Source: Microbacterium testaceum (GTDB lineage: Bacteria > Actinomycetota > Actinomycetes > Actinomycetales > Microbacteriaceae). Taken from it: 35,135 nucleotides of DNA. This document shows positions 15,549 to 23,108 of the stretch, one piece after another. A program made the translations under genes and the position numbers. The stretch lies in the NCBI RefSeq assembly GCF_001476655.1, contig NZ_LDRT01000053.1:1-35135 (forward strand). The letters run 5' to 3'. The notes under the pieces were generated by a model, which did not search any database, was not told the origin of the DNA, and saw only the letters and a list, made by a program, of their open reading frames with translations. Position 1 is the first letter of the stretch; every line of letters begins with the position of its first letter.

Positions 15549-16514
15549 ATGGCGCGTCTCATCCGCGTCCGCCCGTACGAGGACCCGGGCTATCGTCGTG
15601 TCCGATCCGGTTCGGGGTACCGCTTCGTGGATCACACGGGCGCCGCGGTTCCCGAGCGGGAGGCGGAAAGGGCGCGCGGTCTCGTCATCCCTCCTGCATG
15701 GCGCGAGGTGTGGATCGCCCGCGAGCCGAACGCCCACATCCAGGCGGTGGGGACCGACGAGGCCGGCCGCCGTCAGTACACGTACCACGCCGACTGGTCG
15801 AAGCGGCAGGACAAGGGGAAGTTCGCCCGGGCGCTGCAGCTGGCCGAGGCGCTGCCGCGCGCTCGCGCCCGCGTGACGCAGTCGCTGCGCCGTGGTGACA
15901 TCGACCGCGAGCGGGTGCTGGCGGTGTCGTTCCGCCTGCTCGACCTCGTCGCGCCGCGTGTCGGCAACGCGCGCTACTTCGTCACGAACGGCAGTCGGGG
16001 CCTCACGACCCTCCAGCGGAGGGATGCCACGATCGAGGGCGATCTCATCCGACTGTCGTTCCCGGCGAAGAGCGGCAAGCGCGCCGACCTGCGCGTGCAC
16101 GACGCCGAATTGGCATCCCTCATCGAAGAACTCGCGCTCGGCCGCTCGCGGGCGGCGCTGCTCAGCTACAAGCGCGGGCGCCGGCGCGTGCCGCTCACGC
16201 CGGGTGACGTCAACGCCTACGTGCGCTCGCTCACCGGCGGCCCGTTCAGTGCGAAGGACTTCCGCACGCTCCGCGGAACGATCATGGCGGCGGAGTCGCT
16301 CGCGAAGGTGGGGGCCGTCGGGGGCAAGAACGAGCGCAAGAAGGCCGAGGTGGCCGCCGTGCGCGCGACCGCGGAAGCGCTCGGCAACACCCCCGCCGTG
16401 GCGCGGTCGAGCTACATCGACCCCCGCGTCTTCTCGCTGTACCGCAAGGGCCGGACGATGGAGCTGGGCGGCTCGAAGGACGCCGCGATCAGGCGGTTGA
16501 TCCTCGGGGAGTGA
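15549..16514 (+). CDS. DNA topoisomerase IB (poxvirus-like)
   Basis: A 321-aa type IB enzyme that relaxes supercoils through a 3'-phosphotyrosine link. The N-terminal domain has SGSGYRFVDHTG, LVIPPAWREVWIAREPNAHI, and then QYTYHADWSKRQDKGKF, all typical of the bacterial poxvirus-like group. The catalytic domain has GLTTLQRRDA, KSGKRADLRVHD and AKDFRTLRGT (active-site Arg region); the nucleophile is Tyr289 in RSSYIDPRVF. Length matches the family. Such genes are sporadic in bacteria. Its last 26 bp overlap the convergent CDF gene. It pairs with a Rho_N-type DNA-binding protein 3 bp upstream. Confidence 0.95.
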   Translation: MARLIRVRPYEDPGYRRVRSGSGYRFVDHTGAAVPEREAERARGLVIPPAWREVWIAREPNAHIQAVGTDEAGRRQYTYHADWSKRQDKGKFARALQLAEALPRARARVTQSLRRGDIDRERVLAVSFRLLDLVAPRVGNARYFVTNGSRGLTTLQRRDATIEGDLIRLSFPAKSGKRADLRVHDAELASLIEELALGRSRAALLSYKRGRRRVPLTPGDVNAYVRSLTGGPFSAKDFRTLRGTIMAAESLAKVGAVGGKNERKKAEVAAVRATAEALGNTPAVARSSYIDPRVFSLYRKGRTMELGGSKDAAIRRLILGE

Positions 16515-17475
16515 TCGCATCGACGACGTCGGGCAGTTCCCGGACGGGTACCACGACGACGTCCTGGATCTTCCCGTCCAAGCTCACGCACCCCTCGCGG
16601 GCGGACTCGATGTCGGCGAGCGCGACCTTGCCGCGGCGTGGGACCACGAACGCCTCGATGTGGAAGACGTGCCCCTCGTCCCGCACGCGGCTTCCCGCCT
16701 CGCGCACCCACGGGAGCTGGCTGAGGTACTGGTCGACTCGGCCGATGAGGGGATGCGGTCGCGCGTCGTCGAAGGTCGTCGCGCGGGCGTCCATCAGGTC
16801 GACGACGGCGGCACGCAGATTGCCGACACCGTCGTGGACGATGCTCCCGGCGATGAAGATCGCCGCCGCGGCATCCATCCACCAGAGGCCGACGCCGATA
16901 CCGAGGACCCCCACGATCGTGCCGACGGAGGTCATCCAGTCGGCCTTGTTCATGTCGGCGTCGGCGTAGAGCACCTTGTCGTGCAGCTCGCGGGCGAGTC
17001 CGAGCTTCATCCGGCCGACGATGACCGGCGGAATGCCCGTGACGGCCATCACGGCGATCATCAGCCAGCCGAGCCAGATCGTGACGCCGAACAGGTTCAC
17101 GGTGCCGATGGTGGGGTGCTCTTCGGTGACCAGGCCGATGCCCGAGTCGATGATGAGGAACGCCCCCATGCCGGTCAGGGCGACCGCGGCCACGAGGTGA
17201 CCGACGGCGACCGAACGGTGGAACCCGTAGGGGTGGCGCACGGTGGGTCGTCGGCGGGCCATCCGCACCGCGATGAGGAACGCGATCGGGGGAATGAACG
17301 AGAGCAGGTCTTCGACCCACGCGGCCTTCATCGCCTGGGAGTTGCCGAGAACGAGAAAGGCCAGGGTGGCGGTCACCGTGAGGAACGCGAGCGTGATCCA
17401 CTCGAGACGTACCGCTCGGCGCAGGACCTCGGCCTGTCTTTCGGGGAGCTCGGTCCGGCCGAAGCGCACGGTCAT
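16489..17475 (-). CDS. CDF-like cation transporter with unusual metal site
   Basis: A 328-aa protein with six membrane segments between residues about 25 and 220, then a cytoplasmic alpha/beta domain ending in the regulatory fold of cation diffusion facilitators. HPYGFHR after helix 2 is the family mark (usual HPYGHGR). The metal-binding helices differ from the norm: helix 2 has WVEDLLSFIPP where Zn transporters have AxSxHSLxD, and helix 5 has DMNKADWMTSV where HSxxDxxxS is usual. Metal choice may thus differ, for example Mn or Fe. Its ATG overlaps the stop of the lipoprotein gene (ATGA); its end overlaps the topoisomerase gene by 26 bp. Confidence 0.85.
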   Translation of the reverse strand: MTVRFGRTELPERQAEVLRRAVRLEWITLAFLTVTATLAFLVLGNSQAMKAAWVEDLLSFIPPIAFLIAVRMARRRPTVRHPYGFHRSVAVGHLVAAVALTGMGAFLIIDSGIGLVTEEHPTIGTVNLFGVTIWLGWLMIAVMAVTGIPPVIVGRMKLGLARELHDKVLYADADMNKADWMTSVGTIVGVLGIGVGLWWMDAAAAIFIAGSIVHDGVGNLRAAVVDLMDARATTFDDARPHPLIGRVDQYLSQLPWVREAGSRVRDEGHVFHIEAFVVPRRGKVALADIESAREGCVSLDGKIQDVVVVPVRELPDVVDAITPRGSTA

Positions 17476-17966
17476 CGGCCGACCCCCTCGGTCGCGGCTT
17501 CGTCGGTGAGGAAGGTCTCGAGCCGCGAGACGAAAGCGTTCTCGCCGAGCGGGACGAGCATGACGACCCTCGCGGTCGACCCGTCCGCGAGGGTGACCTC
17601 GCCGTACGGGCGGGTCATCCCGGCCTTGTCCGTCCAGGGGGTCTCGTCGGTGAGGCCGCCGGCGACGACGTCGAGGTCGCCGTTCTCCAATCCTCGGACG
17701 AGCGCCTCCTCGGAACCGACGGTCCAGTCGACCTCGGCATCCAGGGAGTCGGCGAAGGCGATGAGAGCGTCGATCTCGCTGCCGCTCGGGCTGTCGCCGT
17801 CGATGCGCACGAAGTCGCCGTTGGGGGTGATGCCGGCGCGCAGGACCCCGCCGTCGACGCGGTCTAGGGTGCCCTGCGGGTCGGCCGGGATCCGGATGCC
17901 GCAGCCCGCGAGCAGGAGAACGCTCACGGCCGCGGCGACGACGGCCACGGGTCTCGATCTGGGCAT
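17472..17966 (-). CDS. Truncated (one-lobe) solute-binding lipoprotein
   Basis: A 164-aa lipoprotein. The signal sequence ends in LLAGC (Cys about 25), so it is membrane anchored outside the cell. The mature part matches lobe I of family 3 solute-binding proteins: GVLRAGITPNGDFVRID, GSEIDALIAFADSLDAEVDW, EALVRGLENGDLDVVAGGLT, MTRPYG. After that a full protein would have about 90 residues of lobe II; here only a strand (ARVVMLVPLGENAF) and a terminal helix follow. The open frame is intact, so this is a short protein and not an obvious pseudogene. It is translationally coupled to a CDF transporter and not to ABC genes, suggesting a receptor or metal-chaperone role (inferred). Confidence 0.82.
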   Translation of the reverse strand: MPRSRPVAVVAAAVSVLLLAGCGIRIPADPQGTLDRVDGGVLRAGITPNGDFVRIDGDSPSGSEIDALIAFADSLDAEVDWTVGSEEALVRGLENGDLDVVAGGLTDETPWTDKAGMTRPYGEVTLADGSTARVVMLVPLGENAFVSRLETFLTDEAATEGVGR

Positions 17967-18116
17967 GTCGCCGCCTTCCGTGTGGGGACGCCGGGGATTC
18001 TGCTCCGCCCGGGGTTGGGGTGTCGCGGGGGTTGCGCGTGTCGCATCTGTCTCCCTCGCGCTCCGCGCTGGGCCCTTGCGGTCCGTGCTCTGCGCGTCCG
18101 GCGTCGTTCCTCGCGT

Positions 18117-18207
18117 CGCTCGCGCACTGAGTGACCAAAACACCCGGACGCCGAGAAAAATAGTCCGGGTGTTTTGGGCACTCAGGGGGATTTTGAGTGC
18201 GCGAGCG
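18117..18207. repeat. 91-bp nested palindromic element
   Basis: Outer arms CGCTCGCGCACT (18117-18128) and AGTGCGCGAGCG (18196-18207) are perfect. Inside, 18129-18149 pairs with 18163-18183 over 21 positions with one mismatch (core CCAAAACACCCGGAC). The loop is 13 nt and A-rich, and 12 nt bulge on the right side. It lies between two divergently transcribed genes, so it is not at the 3' end of either. A REP- or MITE-like intergenic element is the best reading. Confidence 0.75.
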
Positions 18208-18250
18208 GGCGCGCACGCCGCGGGGGAGCGGCGGGATGCCTCGTGCGGCG

Positions 18251-18256
18251 TAGGGT
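18251..18256 (+). promoter_or_regulatory. Putative leaderless -10 box of crcB copy 1
   Basis: TAGGGT ends 6 nt before the GTG at 18263, with no ribosome site between. Same geometry as at crcB copy 2. Confidence 0.5.
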
Positions 18257-18262
18257 GGCGCG

Positions 18263-18634
18263 GTGAGCATGTGGCGTGACGTCGTCCTGGTCGCCGTCGG
18301 CGGCGCGATCGGCACCGCCGTGCGCGCGGGCCTCACCCTCGCCCTGGGTGACGACCTCGGTCCCGCCCTCGTCCCACTCATCAACGTCGTCGGGGCGTTC
18401 GCGATCGGCATCGTGTTCGGCATCCGGGCCCGGATGCCGGAGTCCTCGCGGGCGCAGCGGGCGCAGCTGTTCCTCGGCACCGGGGTGCTCGGCGGGTTCA
18501 CGACCTACAGCGCGCTCGCGGTCGAGTCGGCCGACCTGGCGCAGCTGTGGTGGGGTGCCGCGGCGGTGATCGTCGGGACGGCTGCGGCGTGGCTCGGCGT
18601 GGTTCTCGGGCGCGGGAGCGTTCGGCCGCGCTGA
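18263..18634 (+). CDS. crcB: Fluoride channel CrcB/Fluc (copy 1)
   Basis: A 123-aa, four-helix fluoride exporter subunit that works as an antiparallel dimer. Family marks are GGAIGTAVRAGL in helix 1, LINVVGAFAIGIVFG (pore Asn) in helix 2, and GTGVLGGFTTYSALAVE in helix 3 (Na+ site and phenylalanine box; the usual second Phe of TTFS is Tyr). The GTG start is probably leaderless. No crcB-type fluoride riboswitch is visible upstream. A second, divergent copy is at 28074, 9.4 kb away; in many Gram-positives two such subunits are adjacent and form a heterodimer. Confidence 0.92.
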   Translation: MSMWRDVVLVAVGGAIGTAVRAGLTLALGDDLGPALVPLINVVGAFAIGIVFGIRARMPESSRAQRAQLFLGTGVLGGFTTYSALAVESADLAQLWWGAAAVIVGTAAAWLGVVLGRGSVRPR

Positions 18635-18647
18635 GGCGGGGGAATGC

Positions 18648-18676
18648 TTGTCCGCGCGGCGAGAAAATGGTACAAA
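18648..18676 (+). promoter_or_regulatory. Promoter of kinase-aldolase-dehydrogenase operon
   Basis: TTGTCC (18648-18653) and TACAAA (18671-18676) are exactly 17 nt apart. The -10 lies inside the operator-like palindrome at 18670-18681, a classic repressor arrangement. The ATG at 18734 has GGAGG 7 nt upstream. Confidence 0.6.
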
Positions 18677-18681
18677 TGTGC
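18670..18681. promoter_or_regulatory. Regulon operator site 1 (GTACAAATGTGC)
   Basis: The arms GTACA and TGTGC are complementary at four of five positions around an AA centre. The wider stretch 18668-18690 matches 24303-24325 at 19 of 23 bases. It covers the -10 of the kinase operon. Two further sites occur at 24305 and 27122. Confidence 0.72.
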
Positions 18682-18733
18682 AACTTACTCCGCGCGGGAC
18701 GTCTGCGCGGTGACCTGACCCGGAGGTTCAACG

Positions 18734-19663
18734 ATGACCGCCGCCCCTCACATCGTCACGCTCGGCGCCCACGTGCTCGACACGATCGTGCAGCCCGTCG
18801 ACGAGATCCCCGACGGGCAGGGATCCCTGCTCGTCGACGAGATCGTCATGTCGGCCGCCGGCCCCGCGGGCGGGACGGCGCTCGTGCTCGCACGACTCGG
18901 CGCCCGCGTCGTCACCAGCGGGTCCGTGGGCGACGACGTGACCGGCCGTGTGCTGGTGGGCCTTCTGGCAGACGAGGGGATCGATGTGAAGAACCTCCGC
19001 GTCGGCGAGCTCCCGACGTCGGCCTCGGTCTTGCCGATCCGCTCCGACGGGTCGCGTCCCGCTCTCCATGTCGTGGGGGCGAACGCCCTCGCGGCCGACA
19101 TCGTCCCGTGGGACGAGCTCGCCGCGGCCGATCACGTCCACGTGGGTGCGCCCGAGCTGCTCGGTCCCGAGAACGTCATCGAGATCCTCGACCACGCGCG
19201 AGAGCACGGCGCGACCACGTCGCTCGACTTCCTCATCGGCGGTGAGCAGGCGTTCTACGCGCTGATCGAGCCTCTCCTCTCGCACACCGACTACGTGCTC
19301 CCCAACGCCGAGCAGGCGCTCGGGTGGACCCAGGCTGCCGACCTGCATGCGGCCGCGCACGCCCTGGCCGCGGCGGGCGCGCGCGTGGTCGCGATCACCG
19401 ACGGCGGCCGCGACATCGTCCTCGTCGAAGACGGGGAACTGCGCGAGATCCCCATCGTGCCGGCCGAGCCCGTCGACACCAGCGGCGGCGGCGACGCGTT
19501 CTCCGCCGGCTTCGTCTTGGCGAAGCTCCGCGGGCGGAGCTCCGTCGACGCGGCGCGCTTCGGTTCGGCCACGGCCGCGCAGGTGGTCGCCGGCGTCGGC
19601 ACCTCGTACGGCACGTACGACGAGGCATCCATCGACGCCCTGCTGGCGACGGTGCCCCGATGA
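18734..19663 (+). CDS. PfkB-family carbohydrate kinase
   Basis: A 309-aa ribokinase-fold sugar kinase that would phosphorylate a small sugar or polyol with ATP. It opens with IVTLGAHVLDTIVQPVDEIP, has AAGPAGGTALVLARLGA (substrate loop near 36-52), SVGDDVTGRVLVGLLADEGI, and the C-terminal PfkB signature DTSGGGDAFSAGFVLAKLRG with catalytic Asp254. The usual anion-hole text is GAGD; here it is GGGD, a rarer but accepted variant. First gene of an operon with a class II aldolase (ATGA overlap) and an aldehyde dehydrogenase. The order kinase, aldolase, dehydrogenase suggests ketose phosphorylation, cleavage to DHAP plus an aldehyde, and aldehyde oxidation (inferred). Confidence 0.9.
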   Translation: MTAAPHIVTLGAHVLDTIVQPVDEIPDGQGSLLVDEIVMSAAGPAGGTALVLARLGARVVTSGSVGDDVTGRVLVGLLADEGIDVKNLRVGELPTSASVLPIRSDGSRPALHVVGANALAADIVPWDELAAADHVHVGAPELLGPENVIEILDHAREHGATTSLDFLIGGEQAFYALIEPLLSHTDYVLPNAEQALGWTQAADLHAAAHALAAAGARVVAITDGGRDIVLVEDGELREIPIVPAEPVDTSGGGDAFSAGFVLAKLRGRSSVDAARFGSATAAQVVAGVGTSYGTYDEASIDALLATVPR

Positions 19664-20331
19664 CGGACGCGGGAGCGACCCGGCCTGACGCCGCCGCCGC
19701 GCGCCTCCACGTCGCCGCGGTGTGCCGCGCGCTGGCCGCGGACGGACTCGTCAAGGGGACCGCGGGCAATGTCAGCGTCCGCGTGGACGGAGGGATCGCG
19801 ATCACGGCGACCGGAGTCGTCTTCGCGGACGCGGTCGCCGACGACGTCGTCATCGTCGGCGACGATCGACGCCTCCGGCACGGCATCCTCGCCCCCAGCA
19901 CGGAGCTCGATCTGCATTTCGCCGCGTACGCCGACGATGCGGTGGGCGCCGTCGTGCACACGCACGCTCCGGCGGCCGTCGCGGTGTCGCTCGTGTCCGA
20001 CCGCCTGCCCTGCGTGCACTACCAGCAGCTCACCCTGGGCGGCGAGATCGAGGTCGTCCCGTTCTCGGTATTCGGCTCGCGCGCGCTCGCCGACGCGACG
20101 GGAGACGCCCTCTCGAGCGCGAACGCGGTCATCCTCGCGCACCACGGTGCCGTGACGACCGGCCGCGACCTCGCCGAGGCCGTCGCGCACACCACGCTGC
20201 TGGAATGGGCGTGCGACATCTACCTGCGGGCCCGCGCGGCGGGGGAACCGGCCGAGCTGAGTCCCGCGCAGCAGGCCGACGTCATCGCCGCCGCGGTGGC
20301 CACCGGATACGGGTACAAGCACGAGGTGTGA
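19660..20331 (+). CDS. Class II aldolase/adducin family (FucA/AraD-like)
   Basis: A 223-aa Zn-dependent aldolase or epimerase. The phosphate and substrate loops are KGTAGNVS and TATG; APSTELDLH holds the catalytic Glu82; His100 and His102 in VHTHAPAA and His162 in AHHGAV are the metal ligands, as in fuculose-1-phosphate aldolase. Length is normal (about 215 aa). The ATG overlaps the kinase stop. FucA-like activity, releasing glycolaldehyde, lactaldehyde or a similar aldehyde from a ketose-1-phosphate, fits the kinase before it and the dehydrogenase after it. Epimerase (AraD) or decarboxylase activity in this superfamily cannot be ruled out. Confidence 0.9.
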   Translation: MTDAGATRPDAAAARLHVAAVCRALAADGLVKGTAGNVSVRVDGGIAITATGVVFADAVADDVVIVGDDRRLRHGILAPSTELDLHFAAYADDAVGAVVHTHAPAAVAVSLVSDRLPCVHYQQLTLGGEIEVVPFSVFGSRALADATGDALSSANAVILAHHGAVTTGRDLAEAVAHTTLLEWACDIYLRARAAGEPAELSPAQQADVIAAAVATGYGYKHEV

Positions 20332-20332
20332 G

Positions 20333-21781
20333 ATGACGTTCGATTCCGTGAGCCCCCTCGACGGACACGTCGTCGGGACCTTCCGCCTCGATGACTATGA
20401 CGCCGTCCGCGAAGCCGTGGTCCGCGCCCGTCGGGGCGCGCGGGGGTGGCGGGGGCAGGGTTTCCGTGGCCGCCGCCGCGTCCTGGACGCGTGGCGTCGC
20501 GACATCGTCCGGCACCTCGATGAACTGATCGCCGTCGTCCGCGCCGAAACGGGCAAACCCGCGGGGGACGCACGGCTCGAGATCATGCTCGCGCTCGACC
20601 ACCTCGCGTGGGCCGCGGCGCACGCGCACCGCACGCTCCGCCGCCGCCGGGTGCGGGCGGGCCTGCTCATGCTCAACCAGTCCGCGAGTCTCGGATACCT
20701 CCCCTACGGGGTGGTCGGGGTCATCGGTCCCTGGAACTACCCCGTGTTCACACCGATGGGCTCCCTCGCCTACGCTCTCGCCGCGGGCAACGCGGTGGTC
20801 TTCAAGCCGAGCGAGTACACGCCCGCCGTCGGGCACTGGCTGCGGAGCGCTTTCGTGCGCGCGGGTGGCGACCCCCAGGTCTTCGAGGTCGTCACCGGTC
20901 TCGGCGACACGGGTGCCGCCCTGTGCCGCGCGGGTGTCGACAAGATCGCCTTCACCGGCTCGACCGCGACCGGCAAGCGGGTCATGGCCGCGTGCGCCGA
21001 GACGCTCACCCCCGTCGTGATCGAGGCCGGCGGCAAGGACGCGCTCCTGGTGGACGCAGATGCCGACATCGAGGCCGCCGCCGACGCGGCGGTGTGGGGC
21101 GCGTACTCGAACGCGGGGCAGACCTGCATCGGCATCGAGCGCGTCTACGCCCACACGCTCGTGTACGACCGCGTCGTGAGCGCGATCTCCGAGCGCGTGC
21201 GCGAACTCCGCGCCGGCACCGACGATGCGGCGCGCCTCGGCCCGCTCACCATGCCGCGCCAGGCCGACGTCGTGCGCGCGCACGTCGCCGACGCTCTCGC
21301 CGCCGGCGGTGCCCTCCGGGAAGGCGCGGTGGTCGGGACCGGGCAGACGATCGCGCCCGTCCTCCTGGTCGACGTGCCCGAGTCGTCGGCGGCGGTGCGC
21401 GAAGAGACCTTCGGCCCGACCCTCGTCGTCAACCGCGTGGCATCCATGGACGAAGCCGTCGCGAAGGCGAACGCCGTCCGGTACGGCCTGTCCGGCGCGG
21501 TGTTCTCCCGCCGGCGGGGGCGCGCTCTCGCCGAGCGTCTGCGCGGCGGCATGGTCGCGATCAACTCGGTCATCTCGTTCGCCGCGGTGCCCTCGCTGCC
21601 GTTCGGCGGGGTCGGCGATTCCGGGTTCGGGCGCATCCACGGCGCCGACGGCCTGCGCGAGTTCGCGTACGCCAAGTCCATCACGCGACAGCGCTTCCGC
21701 CTTCTCACCCTCACGACGATGCGGCGCACGCCGCGGGTCGACGCGCTCGTGCAGCGGATCATCCGCCTGCTGTACGGGTGA
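20333..21781 (+). CDS. NAD(P)-dependent aldehyde dehydrogenase
   Basis: A 482-aa ALDH that oxidises an aldehyde to an acid. VVGVIGPWNYPVF is the Asn-containing cofactor/oxyanion motif; FTGSTATGKRV is the NAD loop; Glu231 (VIEAGGKDALLV) and nucleophile Cys265 (NAGQTCIGIERV) keep the canonical 34-residue spacing. FGPTLVVNRV and PFGGVGDSGFG follow. The EAGGKD form of the Glu box and a 30-residue C-terminal extension (RLLTLTTMRRTPR to the end) place it near the less studied aryl/long-chain ALDH branch and not near betaine or acetaldehyde enzymes. Third gene of the operon, one base after the aldolase stop. Confidence 0.93.
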   Translation: MTFDSVSPLDGHVVGTFRLDDYDAVREAVVRARRGARGWRGQGFRGRRRVLDAWRRDIVRHLDELIAVVRAETGKPAGDARLEIMLALDHLAWAAAHAHRTLRRRRVRAGLLMLNQSASLGYLPYGVVGVIGPWNYPVFTPMGSLAYALAAGNAVVFKPSEYTPAVGHWLRSAFVRAGGDPQVFEVVTGLGDTGAALCRAGVDKIAFTGSTATGKRVMAACAETLTPVVIEAGGKDALLVDADADIEAAADAAVWGAYSNAGQTCIGIERVYAHTLVYDRVVSAISERVRELRAGTDDAARLGPLTMPRQADVVRAHVADALAAGGALREGAVVGTGQTIAPVLLVDVPESSAAVREETFGPTLVVNRVASMDEAVAKANAVRYGLSGAVFSRRRGRALAERLRGGMVAINSVISFAAVPSLPFGGVGDSGFGRIHGADGLREFAYAKSITRQRFRLLTLTTMRRTPRVDALVQRIIRLLYG

Positions 21782-21830
21782 GCGCGCGCGGAGTCCTCGG
21801 GCCGCCAGGGCCCTTCGCGCGCCCCGGGCC

Positions 21831-23108
21831 TCAGCGCACCGAGCGCACCCGCATGACGGCCACCGCGCCGAGCAGCCCGGTCACGCCGCTCGCGACGAAC
21901 AGCCCCGGGAAGCCGCCGAAGAGCACCACGGCCCCCGCGCCGAGGAGCGGCCCGAAGGCCTGGGGGCCGGCCATGGCGATGTTCATGATGCCGACGTCCT
22001 TGCCGCGCGTCTCGGCCGAGGGGAGCACCTGGGTCGCCAGCGCCTGGTCGACGGCGAAGAAGCACCCCTGCCCGAGCCCGAGCAGCACGGCTCCCACGAT
22101 CGAGGTGCTCTCGGCGGGAGCGACGGCCAGCAGGAGCGCGGCCAGCGCTTGAGCGACTCCGGATGCCAGGACGAACACGCGGCGTCGGCCCAGCACGTCG
22201 CTGAGCTTGCCGAGAGCGATGGAGGCCACGATCGTGACCACCATGTAGATCACCGTCGTGAACACGAGGAACCCGGTGGGGTCGGCGACGCCGAGCGCGA
22301 AGGTGAAGAAGTACAGCAGCATCGTGGTCGCGATGGCGTTGCCGAGGTTGATGAGGACGCGACTCGTCACGGTCCAGGCGAAATCCGGGTGCCGGCGCGG
22401 ATCCACCCAGATGGATGCCAGCACCGACCGCGCCGTGAGCGGCCCCAGGCGGGCGGCATCCGATGCCCTCAGGGGTGCGTCGCGCAGGCGCAGCACGAAC
22501 GGCACCGCGAGCACCGTCACGCTCACGGCGAGAGCGAGATATCCCGAGGGGATGGTGGTGAACACCGCGGTCACCAGCACAATCCCGAGCAGGATGCCGA
22601 GCGCGTTGGGCGCCGAGATCCACCCCGACACCAGCCCGCGCTGGTTCTCGGGCACCTGATCGGCCATTACGGCGGTGAGAGCCGCCGAGGCCATGCAGAA
22701 CCCGAGCATGACGACGGTCCACATCACGATCGTGCCGACGGTCTCGGTCTGGATGCCGAGGAGCGCGAGGCCGACACCGGACGTGAGCGATCCGCCGAGG
22801 ATCCAGGGCCGGCGGCGTCCGAACCGTGATCGCGTCCGGTCGCTGAGCGCACCCACGATCGGGTAGGCCACGACGACGAACCCGCCCGCGACCGCGCTGA
22901 CCAGGCCATAGGAGACGAGCGAGGTGAGCCACTCGTCGGAGGAGTGCTGCGCGGCGATCTGCAGGGGGAGGAGCACCTGCACGGGCACGAGCTGCGCCAT
23001 CCACAGACCGAGCCACGCTCCGGCGAACGCGGCGATCCAGCCGGCGTGCACCGGCCGCGTGGGTTCGGCGTACACGGCGACCGGGGTCGTCCGGCCGTCC
23101 GCCGTCAC
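21831..23108 (-). CDS. MFS permease, sugar/GPH-like
   Basis: A 425-aa, 12-helix permease. The N-terminus has WIAAFAGAWLGLWMAQLVPV, then GFVVVAYPIVGALSDRTRSR with FGRRRPWILGG, the loop 2-3 signature shared by sucrose/GPH-type MFS members; the second half repeats it as IALGKLSDVLGRRRVFV. The GTG start at 23108 overlaps the hydrolase stop (GTGA), so it is coupled to the esterase. It probably imports the substrate of this catabolic locus. The chemical identity of that substrate is not readable. It converges with the dehydrogenase, leaving 49 bp with only a weak GGGCC dyad. Confidence 0.87.
   Translation of the reverse strand: MTADGRTTPVAVYAEPTRPVHAGWIAAFAGAWLGLWMAQLVPVQVLLPLQIAAQHSSDEWLTSLVSYGLVSAVAGGFVVVAYPIVGALSDRTRSRFGRRRPWILGGSLTSGVGLALLGIQTETVGTIVMWTVVMLGFCMASAALTAVMADQVPENQRGLVSGWISAPNALGILLGIVLVTAVFTTIPSGYLALAVSVTVLAVPFVLRLRDAPLRASDAARLGPLTARSVLASIWVDPRRHPDFAWTVTSRVLINLGNAIATTMLLYFFTFALGVADPTGFLVFTTVIYMVVTIVASIALGKLSDVLGRRRVFVLASGVAQALAALLLAVAPAESTSIVGAVLLGLGQGCFFAVDQALATQVLPSAETRGKDVGIMNIAMAGPQAFGPLLGAGAVVLFGGFPGLFVASGVTGLLGAVAVMRVRSVR

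Noticed and set aside
18117..18207. Nested palindrome as a transcription terminator
   Set aside because: Both neighbouring genes start, and do not end, here, and no T-run follows either arm.
18140..18262. Fluoride riboswitch upstream of either crcB
   Set aside because: No GG-GAUGG/CCGAUGA-like core, and the starts appear to be leaderless, leaving no room for an RNA leader.
21782..21830. Terminator between the dehydrogenase and the MFS gene
   Set aside because: Only a 5-bp GGGCC dyad is present with no T-run, too weak to call.
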